DNA from: an uncultured Tessaracoccus sp.
Lineage (GTDB): Bacteria; Actinomycetota; Actinomycetes; Propionibacteriales; Propionibacteriaceae
Direction of reading: 5' to 3'
Assembly (NCBI RefSeq): GCF_943914565.1
Contig: NZ_CALUCN010000018.1
Location: 1 to 50,890 of the forward strand
DNA: 50,890 nucleotides
Of this stretch, positions 15,988 to 23,881 are shown one piece after another. The position numbers and the translations under genes were made by a program. The notes under the pieces were generated by a model that saw nothing but the letters and a program-made list of their open reading frames with translations, had not been told where the DNA came from and made no database searches. The first letter of the stretch is position 1, and each line of letters begins with the position of its first letter.

Positions 15988-17916
15988 ATGCGCCCCGACG
16001 AACTCGAACACCTCCGCACCTTGTCCCGCCCCACCGTGCACCCCGACGGCAGCGCCGCCGTCGTGGCGGTGACCAGGCCCAGCTTCGCCGTCGACGACTA
16101 CGTCGGCCAGCTGTGGCGCATCCCCCTCGACGGTGGGGCGCCCCGGCGGATCACGCTCGGCCGCCGCGACACCGACCCGCGGTACGCACCCGACGGCACG
16201 CTCCTCGCCTTCCTGCGCCGCGAGCAGGGCGAGCGCCCGCAGCTGTTCCTCGTGCCCGCCGACGGCGGCGAGCCCCGGCAGCTCACGGACCGCCCGCTGG
16301 GCGTCGAGGAGTTCGACTTCTCGCCCGACTCCCGCCGCATCGTCTTCGTCGCCCGCGAGCCCGACGAGGGTCGCTACGGCACGGTCGACGTCGACGCCGA
16401 GCACGAGGACCCGCGGGCGTTCCCGTGGTTCCAGACCCGCCACAATGGCCTCGGCTGGTTCCGCGACCGCCCGAAGCAGGTCTTCGTGATCGACGTGCCG
16501 GACCCGACCGCCGAACCGGTCCTCGCGCCCCGCGGGCAGGGCCGTCGCCACGGCGTCGAGGTGCCCGAACGATTCCCGACGCCCACCCGCCTCACGCACG
16601 ACGACGTCGACTGGGCCTGGGCGACGTTCGACGCTGACGGCTCGGTGCTCGCCGTGGCCAACCGAGCCGGCGACGACACCCTCGAGGGTGAGCTCTGGCG
16701 CCTCCGCGACGGTGGCGCGCCCGAGTCGCTCACCGCCGGCCTGGGCATCGACGCCCGCTGCCCCGTCCGAGCCGGTGACCACCTCTACATGGCCGCCGGC
16801 TCCATCGGCGACGGCATCGACTTCGTCGGCCGCCACGGCACGGTCTGGCTCGCGGGCGACGCGCCTCGGCAGCTCGTCGACGTCACCGTCGCCGGCGCCC
16901 TGGCCCCGCTCGGGGACGGCCGCGTGGTCGTCCCCGACGTGCACCGCGGCACCCAGCGGGCCGTGCTCGTCGGCCCCGACTCCACCGAGGTCATCGAGGA
17001 CGACCCGTGGGACGTCGAGTCCGTCGACGCGGCCGGCGGGACTGTCGTCGCCACCGTGACGAGCGCGACGAGCACCGGCGAACTGGCGGTGCTGCGCGAC
17101 GGGCGTTGGAGGGTGCTCACTGACTTCTCCGCCCCGCTCGCGCACGCCGTCGTCCCGAAGGAGGTCCACGCCACCGCCCCGGACGGCTACCCGGTCCAGG
17201 GCTGGGTGCTGCACCCAGCGGGCGAGGGCCCGCACCCGGTGCTGCTGATGATCCACGGCGGGCCCTACAGTGCCTACGGCCGACACTTCTTCGACGAGGC
17301 CCAGGTCGCCGTCGAGGCCGGCTACGCCGTCGTGATGTGCAACCCGCGTGGGTCGTGGGGCTACGGCACCGAGCACGGCCGCGCGATCCGCGGCGACATG
17401 GGCAACCTCGACATGGTCGACGTGCTCGCGTTCCTCGACCACTGCGTCGCCACCGACGTCTCGCTCGACGGCACCCGCGTCGGCATCATGGGCGGCTCCT
17501 ACGGCGGCTACCTCACGGCGTGGATCATCGCGCACGACCACCGCTTCGCCGGGGCGATCGTCGAGCGCGGCTACCTCGATCCGTGGAGCTTCGTCGGGTC
17601 CTCGGACATCGGCTGGTTCTTCTCGCAGGAGTACACGAGCTATGACCGGGCGGAGGCGGACCGGCAGTCGCCGATGGCGCTCGCGCACCAGGTGCGCACG
17701 CCGACGCTCGTGATCCATTCGGAGGACGACCTGCGCTGCCCCGTCGCGCAGGGGCTGCAGTACCACGCGCTGCTGAAGCAGGCCGGCGTCGACGCGGAGA
17801 TGCTCGTCTTCCCGGGCGAGGACCACGAGCTCACGCGGTCGGGCTCGCCGTGGCACCGTAGGCAGCGCTTCGACGCGGTGCTCGCCTTCTGGGCGAAGCA
17901 CCTGCCCGTGCGGTAG
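15988..17916 (+). CDS. S9-family serine peptidase (prolyl oligopeptidase / acylaminoacyl-peptidase type)
   Basis: A 642-residue cytoplasmic peptidase. The N-terminal ~380 residues form a WD/beta-propeller-like region with repeated blade motifs (HPDGSAAVVAVTRP, YAPDGTLLAFLRR, FSPDSRRIVFVAR). The C-terminal alpha/beta-hydrolase carries S504 in GGSYGGY, D581 in HSEDDLRCP and H613 in GEDHELTR. IHGGPYSAYG is the typical oxyanion region. It cleaves short peptides, with specificity unknown. It is monocistronic, read from its own promoter just after the tRNA terminator, and is followed by a convergent gene seven bases beyond the stop. Confidence 0.92.
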   Translation: MRPDELEHLRTLSRPTVHPDGSAAVVAVTRPSFAVDDYVGQLWRIPLDGGAPRRITLGRRDTDPRYAPDGTLLAFLRREQGERPQLFLVPADGGEPRQLTDRPLGVEEFDFSPDSRRIVFVAREPDEGRYGTVDVDAEHEDPRAFPWFQTRHNGLGWFRDRPKQVFVIDVPDPTAEPVLAPRGQGRRHGVEVPERFPTPTRLTHDDVDWAWATFDADGSVLAVANRAGDDTLEGELWRLRDGGAPESLTAGLGIDARCPVRAGDHLYMAAGSIGDGIDFVGRHGTVWLAGDAPRQLVDVTVAGALAPLGDGRVVVPDVHRGTQRAVLVGPDSTEVIEDDPWDVESVDAAGGTVVATVTSATSTGELAVLRDGRWRVLTDFSAPLAHAVVPKEVHATAPDGYPVQGWVLHPAGEGPHPVLLMIHGGPYSAYGRHFFDEAQVAVEAGYAVVMCNPRGSWGYGTEHGRAIRGDMGNLDMVDVLAFLDHCVATDVSLDGTRVGIMGGSYGGYLTAWIIAHDHRFAGAIVERGYLDPWSFVGSSDIGWFFSQEYTSYDRAEADRQSPMALAHQVRTPTLVIHSEDDLRCPVAQGLQYHALLKQAGVDAEMLVFPGEDHELTRSGSPWHRRQRFDAVLAFWAKHLPVR

Positions 17917-17922
17917 TGGGGG

Positions 17923-18456
17923 TCAGTTCGTCGGCGACGGGGAGGCCTCGGGCTCAGCGCTGGGTGACGGCGAGACGAACTCGCACACCACGCCGCCCTT
18001 GGTCTCGACCTGGCGCTTGAACTTGGGGTTCACACCCTCGTAGGCGGTGCCGACGAGCACGTCCACCGTCCCGTCGACGCGCTCGTCGTGCTCGATCACG
18101 GCGCCGCGGAACTCCGACTGCAGCAGCGTGAGCATCGGCTCGTCGTCGGCGTTGCCGCGCACGATCGTCGTCTTCACGCGGTCCTCGGTGTTGCCGACGC
18201 TCAGCACCTTGTACCCGTGGCTGCGCAGGTGCCCGGCGACGCGGGTCGCGAGCCCCGACGTGAATCCGCCGTTGCGCACGCGCACGGTCACCATGCCGGG
18301 GGTGATGACGGCGGCCTTCTTCGTCACGCAGGGCGTGGGGGACTCCGAGGGCAGCGGGGCGGTGAGGTTCTTCCAGCCCCAGCTGGCCCCCCAGATGAGG
18401 AACCCGAGCAGCGCAAGCAGGAGCACCGGGGTGGCGATCAGCCGGAACATGCGCAC
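17923..18456 (-). CDS. LytR C-terminal domain (LytR_C) membrane protein
   Basis: A 177-residue protein. One N-terminal membrane span (about residues 5-28, LIATPVLLLALLGFLIWGASWGW) acts as an uncleaved anchor. An extracellular LytR_C domain follows, beginning TVRVRNGGFTSGLATRVAGHLRSHGYKV. LytR_C domains often sit at the C terminus of LCP proteins and are thought to aid cell-wall polymer binding. Here the domain is free-standing, and the LCP protein in this window lacks it. The tail is Ser/Pro/Glu-rich. GTG 18456 is chosen since AGGAAGG is eight bases upstream. It could work in trans with the LCP enzyme (inference). Confidence 0.85.
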   Translation of the reverse strand: MRMFRLIATPVLLLALLGFLIWGASWGWKNLTAPLPSESPTPCVTKKAAVITPGMVTVRVRNGGFTSGLATRVAGHLRSHGYKVLSVGNTEDRVKTTIVRGNADDEPMLTLLQSEFRGAVIEHDERVDGTVDVLVGTAYEGVNPKFKRQVETKGGVVCEFVSPSPSAEPEASPSPTN

Positions 18457-18488
18457 GGGGTCATCCTTCCTGGACGGTGACGTTCAAT

Positions 18489-18782
18489 CTACTGCACTTC
18501 AAGAATCCGTGCGTGGAGGGTCGTGCGTCCCTGCAGCGCCGCGCGCACGGCGCGGTGCAGGCCGTCCTCCAGGTAGAGCTCGCCACGCCAACTGACGACG
18601 TGGGCGAACAGGTCACCGTAGAAGGTGGAGTCCTCGGCGAGCAACGTCTCGAGGTCCAAGTGGCCCTTCGTCGTGACGAGCTCGTCCAGCCGGACCTGCT
18701 GTGGGGGAATCGCGCTCCAGTCGCGCGGCGCGTACCCGTGGTCCGGGTACGGGCACTCCCCTTCGACGCGCTTGAAGATCAC
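18489..18782 (-). CDS. small conserved protein of unknown function
   Basis: A 97-residue soluble protein. It is basic at the start (MIFKRVEGECPYPDHGYAPRDW), then has IPPQQVRLDELVTTKGHLDLETLLAEDSTFYGDLFAHVV and a final WRGELYLEDGLHRAVRAALQ-type segment. The arrangement recalls the ParB/Srx-like pattern (a promised-value segment followed by DGxHR), and similar actinobacterial proteins have been labelled antitoxin-like, but I cannot confirm either. The GTG start at 18782 lies seven bases after a TAGACT box, so the mRNA is probably leaderless. Confidence 0.7.
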   Translation of the reverse strand: MIFKRVEGECPYPDHGYAPRDWSAIPPQQVRLDELVTTKGHLDLETLLAEDSTFYGDLFAHVVSWRGELYLEDGLHRAVRAALQGRTTLHARILEVQ

Positions 18783-18789
18783 GCGCGCC

Positions 18790-18795
18790 AGTCTA
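18790..18795 (-). promoter_or_regulatory. -10 box for leaderless 97-residue gene (TAGACT)
   Basis: TAGACT on the minus strand ends seven bases before the GTG at 18782. The nearby hairpin at 18808-18844 overlaps where a -35 box would lie. Confidence 0.5.
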
Positions 18796-18807
18796 CCGGG
18801 TGGTCAC

Positions 18808-18844
18808 GCGACGGTGGGTGAACAGGGGCTGCACCCACCGTCGC
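18808..18844. repeat. CGACGGTGG-stem hairpin in a divergent promoter region
   Basis: GCGACGGTGGGTG (18808-18820) pairs perfectly with CACCCACCGTCGC (18832-18844), a 13-bp stem with an 11-base loop. Its stem core (CGACGGTGG) matches the two hairpins at 20545-20586 and 23834-23875. It lies upstream of both flanking promoters, so it cannot simply terminate either neighbouring gene. It may be an operator or a palindromic repeat element. Confidence 0.7.
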
Positions 18845-18886
18845 GGCAACCTCGGCGAACCGCCGCACCCAGTGGCTGCCAGTCAC

Positions 18887-18892
18887 TAGAGT
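18887..18892 (+). promoter_or_regulatory. -10 box for HerA-like gene (TAGAGT)
   Basis: TAGAGT ends eight bases before GTG 18901 but only two before ATG 18895. This geometry favours GTG 18901 as the leaderless start. Confidence 0.45.
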
Positions 18893-18900
18893 CCATGGGT

Positions 18901-20538
18901 GTGAACGTGCAAGAGATCACCGACGGCTACACCTTCGACGCGCCCGCGATCACGCTCGGCGTCCTCCTGGGCGACGACGGCCCGGTCAAGGATGCCCGCA
19001 TCGGCATGCCGCTCGCGATGGTGAACCGCCACGGCCTCGTCGCCGGCGCCACCGGCACCGGCAAGACGAAGACGCTGCAGGTCATGGCCGAGGCGCTGAG
19101 CACCGCCGGGGTGCCGGTGTTCGCGGCCGACGTGAAGGGTGACCTCTCCGGGCTCGCCGTGCCCGGCAAGGGCGGGGAGAAGCTGCTCGCCCGCGTCGCG
19201 CCGCTCGGCCAGGAGTGGAGCGCGACGGCACACCCCGTCGAGCTGTACGCCCTGGGCGGCGAGGGCACCGGCATCCCCGTGCGCGCCACCGTCACCGACT
19301 TCGGGCCCGTCCTGCTGTCGAAGGTGCTGGGGCTCAACCAGGTGCAGGAGTCGTCGCTCGGGCTCATCTTCCTCCACGCCGACAAGGCAGGACTGCCGCT
19401 GCTGGACCTGAAGGACCTCGTCGAGCTGCTCCGCCACCTCGCCTCCGACGAGGGCAAGCAGGAGCTGAAGTCCATCGGCGGCGTGTCGTCGGCGACGCTC
19501 GGGGTGATCCTGCGCTCGGTCGTCACGCTCAACGAGCAGGGCGGCGACGTGTTCTTCGGCGAGCCGGCCCTCGACCCCGACGAGCTGCTGCGCGTCGCCG
19601 ACGACGGCCGCGGCGTGATCTCGCTGCTGGAGTTGCCGGAGCTTGCGTCGCGGCCGCAGCTGTTCTCGACGTTCCTGATGTGGCTGCTCGCGGAGCTGTT
19701 CGAGCGGCTGCCGGAGGTGGGCGACCTCGACAAGCCGAAGCTCGTGTTCTTCTTCGACGAGGCCCACCTGCTCTTCAACGGCGCCTCGAAGGCGTTCCTC
19801 GACGCGATCACGCAGACCGTGCGGCTCATCCGCTCGAAGGGCGTCGGCGTGTTCTTCGTCACCCAGACCCCGAAGGACGTCCCCGACGACGTGCTCGCCC
19901 AGCTGGGATCCCGCGTTCAGCACCAGCTGCGCGCCCACACGCCCAACGACGCGAAGGCGCTGAAGGCCACCGTCGCGACGTATCCCGTCTCCGACTACGA
20001 CCTCGAGCACGTCCTGCAGGAGCTGGGCATCGGCGAGGCGATCGTCACGGTCATGAACGACCGCGGCGCCCCGACCCCCGTCGCACGCACCCGGATGTGG
20101 GCACCACAGGCGTCGATGGACCCGGCGCCCGCCGACGAGGCGCAGCGGCTCGTCCAGGCGTCGCCGCTGCTGGCCCGGTACGGGGAAAGCGTCGACCGCG
20201 AGTCGGCCTACGAGATCCTCACCGGCCGGATGGCGGCCGCCGCGAAGGAGGCCGAGGCCGCCGCGCGCGCCGACGAGGATGCGGCCGAGCGCGCACGCGT
20301 CGAGGCCGAGCAGGCCAAGATCGAGGCGCAGCAGCGCAAGGAGTACGAACGCGCCGAGAAGGAGCTCGAGCGGCAGCGCCGCGCCGACGAGCGCCGCTAC
20401 GAGCAGCAACGCGCCCGCGAGGAGCGCGAACGCGAACGGGCCCGCCGCGAGCGCGACCGCACCGTTCAGCGCATCACCACCACCGTCGGCCGCGAGCTCG
20501 TCCGCGGCCTGTTCGGCATCCTCAAGAAGCGCCGGTGA
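18901..20538 (+). CDS. HerA-like helicase/ATPase (DUF853 family)
   Basis: A 545-residue protein. The Walker A motif GATGTGKT has its Lys at about residue 55, and Walker B is KLVFFFDEAHLLF. The arginine-finger and sensor region VFFVTQTPKDVPDDVLAQLGSRVQHQLRA is typical of the DUF853 branch of HerA/FtsK-type ATPases. The C-terminal ~110 residues are a highly charged coiled coil rich in Glu, Arg and Ala, ending VGRELVRGLFGILKKRR. It is probably a cytoplasmic DNA-translocating or remodelling ATPase; its role is poorly known. No NurA partner is next to it. The start is GTG 18901, or ATG 18895 (two residues longer). Confidence 0.88.
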   Translation: MNVQEITDGYTFDAPAITLGVLLGDDGPVKDARIGMPLAMVNRHGLVAGATGTGKTKTLQVMAEALSTAGVPVFAADVKGDLSGLAVPGKGGEKLLARVAPLGQEWSATAHPVELYALGGEGTGIPVRATVTDFGPVLLSKVLGLNQVQESSLGLIFLHADKAGLPLLDLKDLVELLRHLASDEGKQELKSIGGVSSATLGVILRSVVTLNEQGGDVFFGEPALDPDELLRVADDGRGVISLLELPELASRPQLFSTFLMWLLAELFERLPEVGDLDKPKLVFFFDEAHLLFNGASKAFLDAITQTVRLIRSKGVGVFFVTQTPKDVPDDVLAQLGSRVQHQLRAHTPNDAKALKATVATYPVSDYDLEHVLQELGIGEAIVTVMNDRGAPTPVARTRMWAPQASMDPAPADEAQRLVQASPLLARYGESVDRESAYEILTGRMAAAAKEAEAAARADEDAAERARVEAEQAKIEAQQRKEYERAEKELERQRRADERRYEQQRAREERERERARRERDRTVQRITTTVGRELVRGLFGILKKRR

Positions 20539-20544
20539 CCGCAG

Positions 20545-20586
20545 CCCGACGGTGGGGCGCCCCGCGCGGGACGAGCCACCGTCGGG
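20545..20586. repeat. CGACGGTGG-stem hairpin, copy A (bidirectional terminator)
   Basis: CCCGACGGTGG (20545-20555) pairs with CCACCGTCGGG (20576-20586). The inner sequence GGCGCCCCGCGCGGG can fold too. It sits exactly between two converging genes, six bases from each stop, as expected for a shared terminator. The ~40-base body is repeated at 23834-23875 with two internal differences. Confidence 0.85.
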
Positions 20587-20592
20587 GCGGGG

Positions 20593-23500
20593 TCAGGCCC
20601 CCGTCGCAGGCAGTCCCGGGCGCGGTGCGCTCGGCCGTTGCGCTCCCGGCTCGGACGGCGTCGGAGCCGGCGCACCCGTGGGCGTCGGCATCGGATCGGC
20701 CGTGGGCGCGGGGCTCGGGAGCTCCGTCACCGGGGCGCTCGGGGTCGGCCGAGGCGTGGGGGACTGGCTCGGCTCCTTGCTCGGGACCGCGCTCGGCTCC
20801 GGCAACGGGGACTCGCTCGCGGTCGGCTCCGGGCTCGGTTCCGATGGAGGCTCGTCGCTCGGCACGGGCAAGGGCGTCTCAACGCGGGTCACGGCCAGCT
20901 CTGCCGCCGACGCCCACACCGCGCCCGGGCGGTCATCGGCCGTGACGGCGGCCCGGGTCGTGAGCCGGACGTACCGCGTCGTCACGTGGTCGAGCGGCAC
21001 CGACTGCCACTCGGCATCGGTCCCGAACGTGCCGGTGGCCACGGGCTCGCCCCAGGTCTCGCCGTCGTCGGAGACATGGATCTCGTACCCGGTGATTCGG
21101 CCGTTGCCGCTCTCGCGAGGGAGGTAGTCGAACGCGCAGAGTTCCTGCGTCTCGCCCAGGTCCATCGTGACGGTGTGCGGGTGTGCCGGCTCGGCGCCCT
21201 CCCACTGGGTGTGCCAGAACGTCGCAGGGTTCCCGTCGAACGCGGCCTTCACGTGGCCGTTCACCGGACCTTCGCCATGCAGCTCCTCAGAGGACGCGCT
21301 GTAGCCGGTGGGCGTCACCCTCTCGCCGCATCGCGTCGACAGCCGTGCGGCGGTGCGCAGGGTCCCGTCGCGGTGAGCGACCTCGACGGGGACCTCGCCG
21401 GCCCACACGGTGCCGTCGGTGTAGAGATCGAACTCCGTCGTCTCCACGGTGCCGGCCGCGATGGTGCCGACGCGGGCCGCCGTCGGACGGATCGACAGGC
21501 CTGCCACCGCAACTGGCCGGACGACGACGTCACGGAGCGCGGACTCCGCTGGCGCCCGGAGGGTCACGACGAGTCGCGCCTTCGCGCCCGGGGAAAGCTC
21601 TGCGGGGATGATCGTCGCCGTGGCGCCGGCGCGGCCAGCGAAGCGCCACACGTCGTCGGTGAGGTCGTGCGGCAACTGCACCACGGTGCCGACGTCGGGT
21701 CGCTTGCTCTGGTCGGCGAGGTCCTTGTCGGTTGCGGGATTCGCCGAGAAGTCGATCGCCTGCTCGGTGCCGCGGATGGCAGCCAGGTCCTGGTTGGTGA
21801 GGGCGTTGCGAATGGTGAAGCCACCATTTGCGGGGATGAGCTGCCACTTCTGGGGATTGCCGCGCTCGCCGGTGCCGTAGGTGACCTTGGTGATGTCGAC
21901 GCAACGCTCCAACTGCGGCCTTGCGCCGGTCTCGATGACGACGCCCAGGTCCTTGCGACCCTCGCGCAGGGCGAGGCACCTGCCGGTCGCCTCATGGCGG
22001 AGCTGGTAGTAGTGGTCGGGCGATTTCGTGATCGCCCAGTCCTCATGCTGCGTGCCCAGCGCGACGCCACGGTCCTGCGCGACGAGCGGCTGCCCGTCCG
22101 TGCGGGTGAGGCCGATGCGGTAGGTGCCCTCGGGGAGCGGTTCGCGGACGACGTTCTGCCACAGGGGATGGTGTCCGACGGCGTCCACCGCGGCCTTGAA
22201 CTGCTGCCAGGACTGCTCCTGGCCGTCATTGCCCTTGTGGTTGGCGTTCCATGTGAGCTGCGAGACGAGTCGCAGCGAGTCGAAGACCTCCTCCTCGACC
22301 TCGTTCTCGGTCTGGTGGTAGGAGATGTCCGGCCAGATCGAGACCTTGGCACCGCGCAGCGCGGGGGAGTCGACGGGCACGGTGGTCCCGCCGTCGAACT
22401 GGCCGGCATGCCAGCCGTTCTCCCACAGTGCGGCGGAGTTGACCTTGTAGTTGCGCGCCGAGCGGGAGAAGTAGAGCGCCTGGCTGGCGTTCATGAGTTC
22501 GTAGCCGCGATCGGTGAGGTCGGTCGCGTGCACGCCGGTGTCGCTCCAGTACTCGATCACGATGTCGTCGTCGAGCTGGACCTCCGTGGTGGGGTGGATA
22601 CCGTCGTTCCACATTCGCAACGTCTTGCCGCGCTGCTTGACGTGGGTGTTGACGTTGTTCACGAAGTGGTTGAACGCGTCGTAGAGCGTCGCGTCGGGGC
22701 CGAACTCGGCGCGTGCCCAGCGGGCTACGTCAGGGAATTGCGACGGGCCGTTGGTGCCGATCAGGTATTCGTCCGCACCCATGTGCCAGGAGTCGCTGGG
22801 GAAGATGTCGGCGTAGGAGTCGATGATGCCGGTGTAGAACTGCAACGCCTCGGGCTTCGTGATGTCCAGACGCGTCTCGTGCGCCTTGCCGAACCGGTCC
22901 TTCAGCTGCAGGTCGGGCCGGTTGGCGAGCCAGGCGCCCATGTGGCCGGGCGCGTTGATGACGGGGAACACCTCGATGCCGTGGTCGGAGGCACGTTCGA
23001 CGAGGCTGCGGACGTCATCGGGGGTGTAGTAGGACCAGCTGTTGTCACGGGGGTCGTCGCTCTTCACCTTCAGCTCGAGCATGAGGTAGTTGAGCTTCAG
23101 GTCTGCCATGTCCATGAGCAGCCGGTCGATGAAGTCCGTCTGGATGTTGATCCGGCAGGCGCAGAGTGTCACGCCGCGCTCGCGCATGAGGGGCTTGTCG
23201 GTGACGTCGCCGGCCGGGAGCGTGCGCGTCTGGCGAAGCATCTGGGAGAGCGAGCGAGTGCCGTAAAACGCGCCGCGCACGTCAGCGGCGACGACCCGGA
23301 CGCCGTCAGCGCCGACGTGGAGGTCGTAACTCTCGGCGCCCAGCGCGTCGGTACGCGAGGGCTCGATGCGCACGGCGATGTCGGCGGCCGTCGCCCCCTC
23401 CTGCACGATCGGTACCGCGCCCGGCCGCGGTGGCGTGAGCGCCGTGCCCGCAAGCGACGGGTCGAGCTCGATGGAGAGCTCCTTGGCGAACATGTCCGCC

Positions 23501-23724
23501 TGGGCCCGGAACGACGACGGCGCGACGATCCGTGTCTCGTCCGTGAGCGTCCACGACCCCGTGCCCGGACGCCAGTGGTCCAGGGCTGGAACGACGGCCG
23601 GCGGGACGTTCCCCGCGGTGGGGTTGGTGGGCGCGTCCTGCGGGGCGGCGACGGCGCGACCGCCGACCAGTATCGCAAGGGCGCAGACGAGGGTGGCCAG
23701 ACGTCGGCCGGTGCGGGAGGACAT
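20593..23724 (-). CDS. secreted GH20 beta-N-acetylhexosaminidase with accessory binding domains
   Basis: A 1,043-residue secreted enzyme. The signal peptide spans residues 1-27 (basic start, LATLVCALAILVGG, cut near AVAA). Approximate domain order is GH20b-like 45-165, GH20 barrel 170-510, ricin-like beta-trefoil 530-660 (RIGLTRTDGQPLVAQD, YYQLRHEATGRCLAL), a NEW3-like beta domain 700-790, F5/8-type C domain 800-925 and a Pro/Ser/Glu linker to the end. Catalytic D318-E319 lie in HMGADEYL. It removes terminal GlcNAc/GalNAc from glycans or chitin fragments. It ends in LPATGA, a sortase motif without the following membrane span and basic tail. AAAGGGA precedes the ATG. Confidence 0.92.
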   Translation of the reverse strand: MSSRTGRRLATLVCALAILVGGRAVAAPQDAPTNPTAGNVPPAVVPALDHWRPGTGSWTLTDETRIVAPSSFRAQADMFAKELSIELDPSLAGTALTPPRPGAVPIVQEGATAADIAVRIEPSRTDALGAESYDLHVGADGVRVVAADVRGAFYGTRSLSQMLRQTRTLPAGDVTDKPLMRERGVTLCACRINIQTDFIDRLLMDMADLKLNYLMLELKVKSDDPRDNSWSYYTPDDVRSLVERASDHGIEVFPVINAPGHMGAWLANRPDLQLKDRFGKAHETRLDITKPEALQFYTGIIDSYADIFPSDSWHMGADEYLIGTNGPSQFPDVARWARAEFGPDATLYDAFNHFVNNVNTHVKQRGKTLRMWNDGIHPTTEVQLDDDIVIEYWSDTGVHATDLTDRGYELMNASQALYFSRSARNYKVNSAALWENGWHAGQFDGGTTVPVDSPALRGAKVSIWPDISYHQTENEVEEEVFDSLRLVSQLTWNANHKGNDGQEQSWQQFKAAVDAVGHHPLWQNVVREPLPEGTYRIGLTRTDGQPLVAQDRGVALGTQHEDWAITKSPDHYYQLRHEATGRCLALREGRKDLGVVIETGARPQLERCVDITKVTYGTGERGNPQKWQLIPANGGFTIRNALTNQDLAAIRGTEQAIDFSANPATDKDLADQSKRPDVGTVVQLPHDLTDDVWRFAGRAGATATIIPAELSPGAKARLVVTLRAPAESALRDVVVRPVAVAGLSIRPTAARVGTIAAGTVETTEFDLYTDGTVWAGEVPVEVAHRDGTLRTAARLSTRCGERVTPTGYSASSEELHGEGPVNGHVKAAFDGNPATFWHTQWEGAEPAHPHTVTMDLGETQELCAFDYLPRESGNGRITGYEIHVSDDGETWGEPVATGTFGTDAEWQSVPLDHVTTRYVRLTTRAAVTADDRPGAVWASAAELAVTRVETPLPVPSDEPPSEPSPEPTASESPLPEPSAVPSKEPSQSPTPRPTPSAPVTELPSPAPTADPMPTPTGAPAPTPSEPGAQRPSAPRPGLPATGA

Positions 23725-23833
23725 CGGTGTCCCTTTCGCTCGAGGACGAGGGCGGCGTGCGCGTCCGACGCGCAGCGCACCTCAGCATCCTACGGGTCGC
23801 GCTCCCCTCGCGTCGCTCTGGGGTCTGCCTGAC

Positions 23834-23875
23834 GCCGACGGTGGGGCGCCCCGTGCGGGACGAACCACCGTCGGC
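23834..23875. repeat. CGACGGTGG-stem hairpin, copy B (terminator of the sugar-acid operon)
   Basis: GCCGACGGTGG (23834-23844) pairs with CCACCGTCGGC (23865-23875), in the same orientation and with nearly the same inner sequence as copy A. It begins just after the gntP stop at 23882 on the minus strand, where it should end that operon. Copies A and B flank the hexosaminidase gene. Confidence 0.85.
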
Positions 23876-23881
23876 AGGGGG

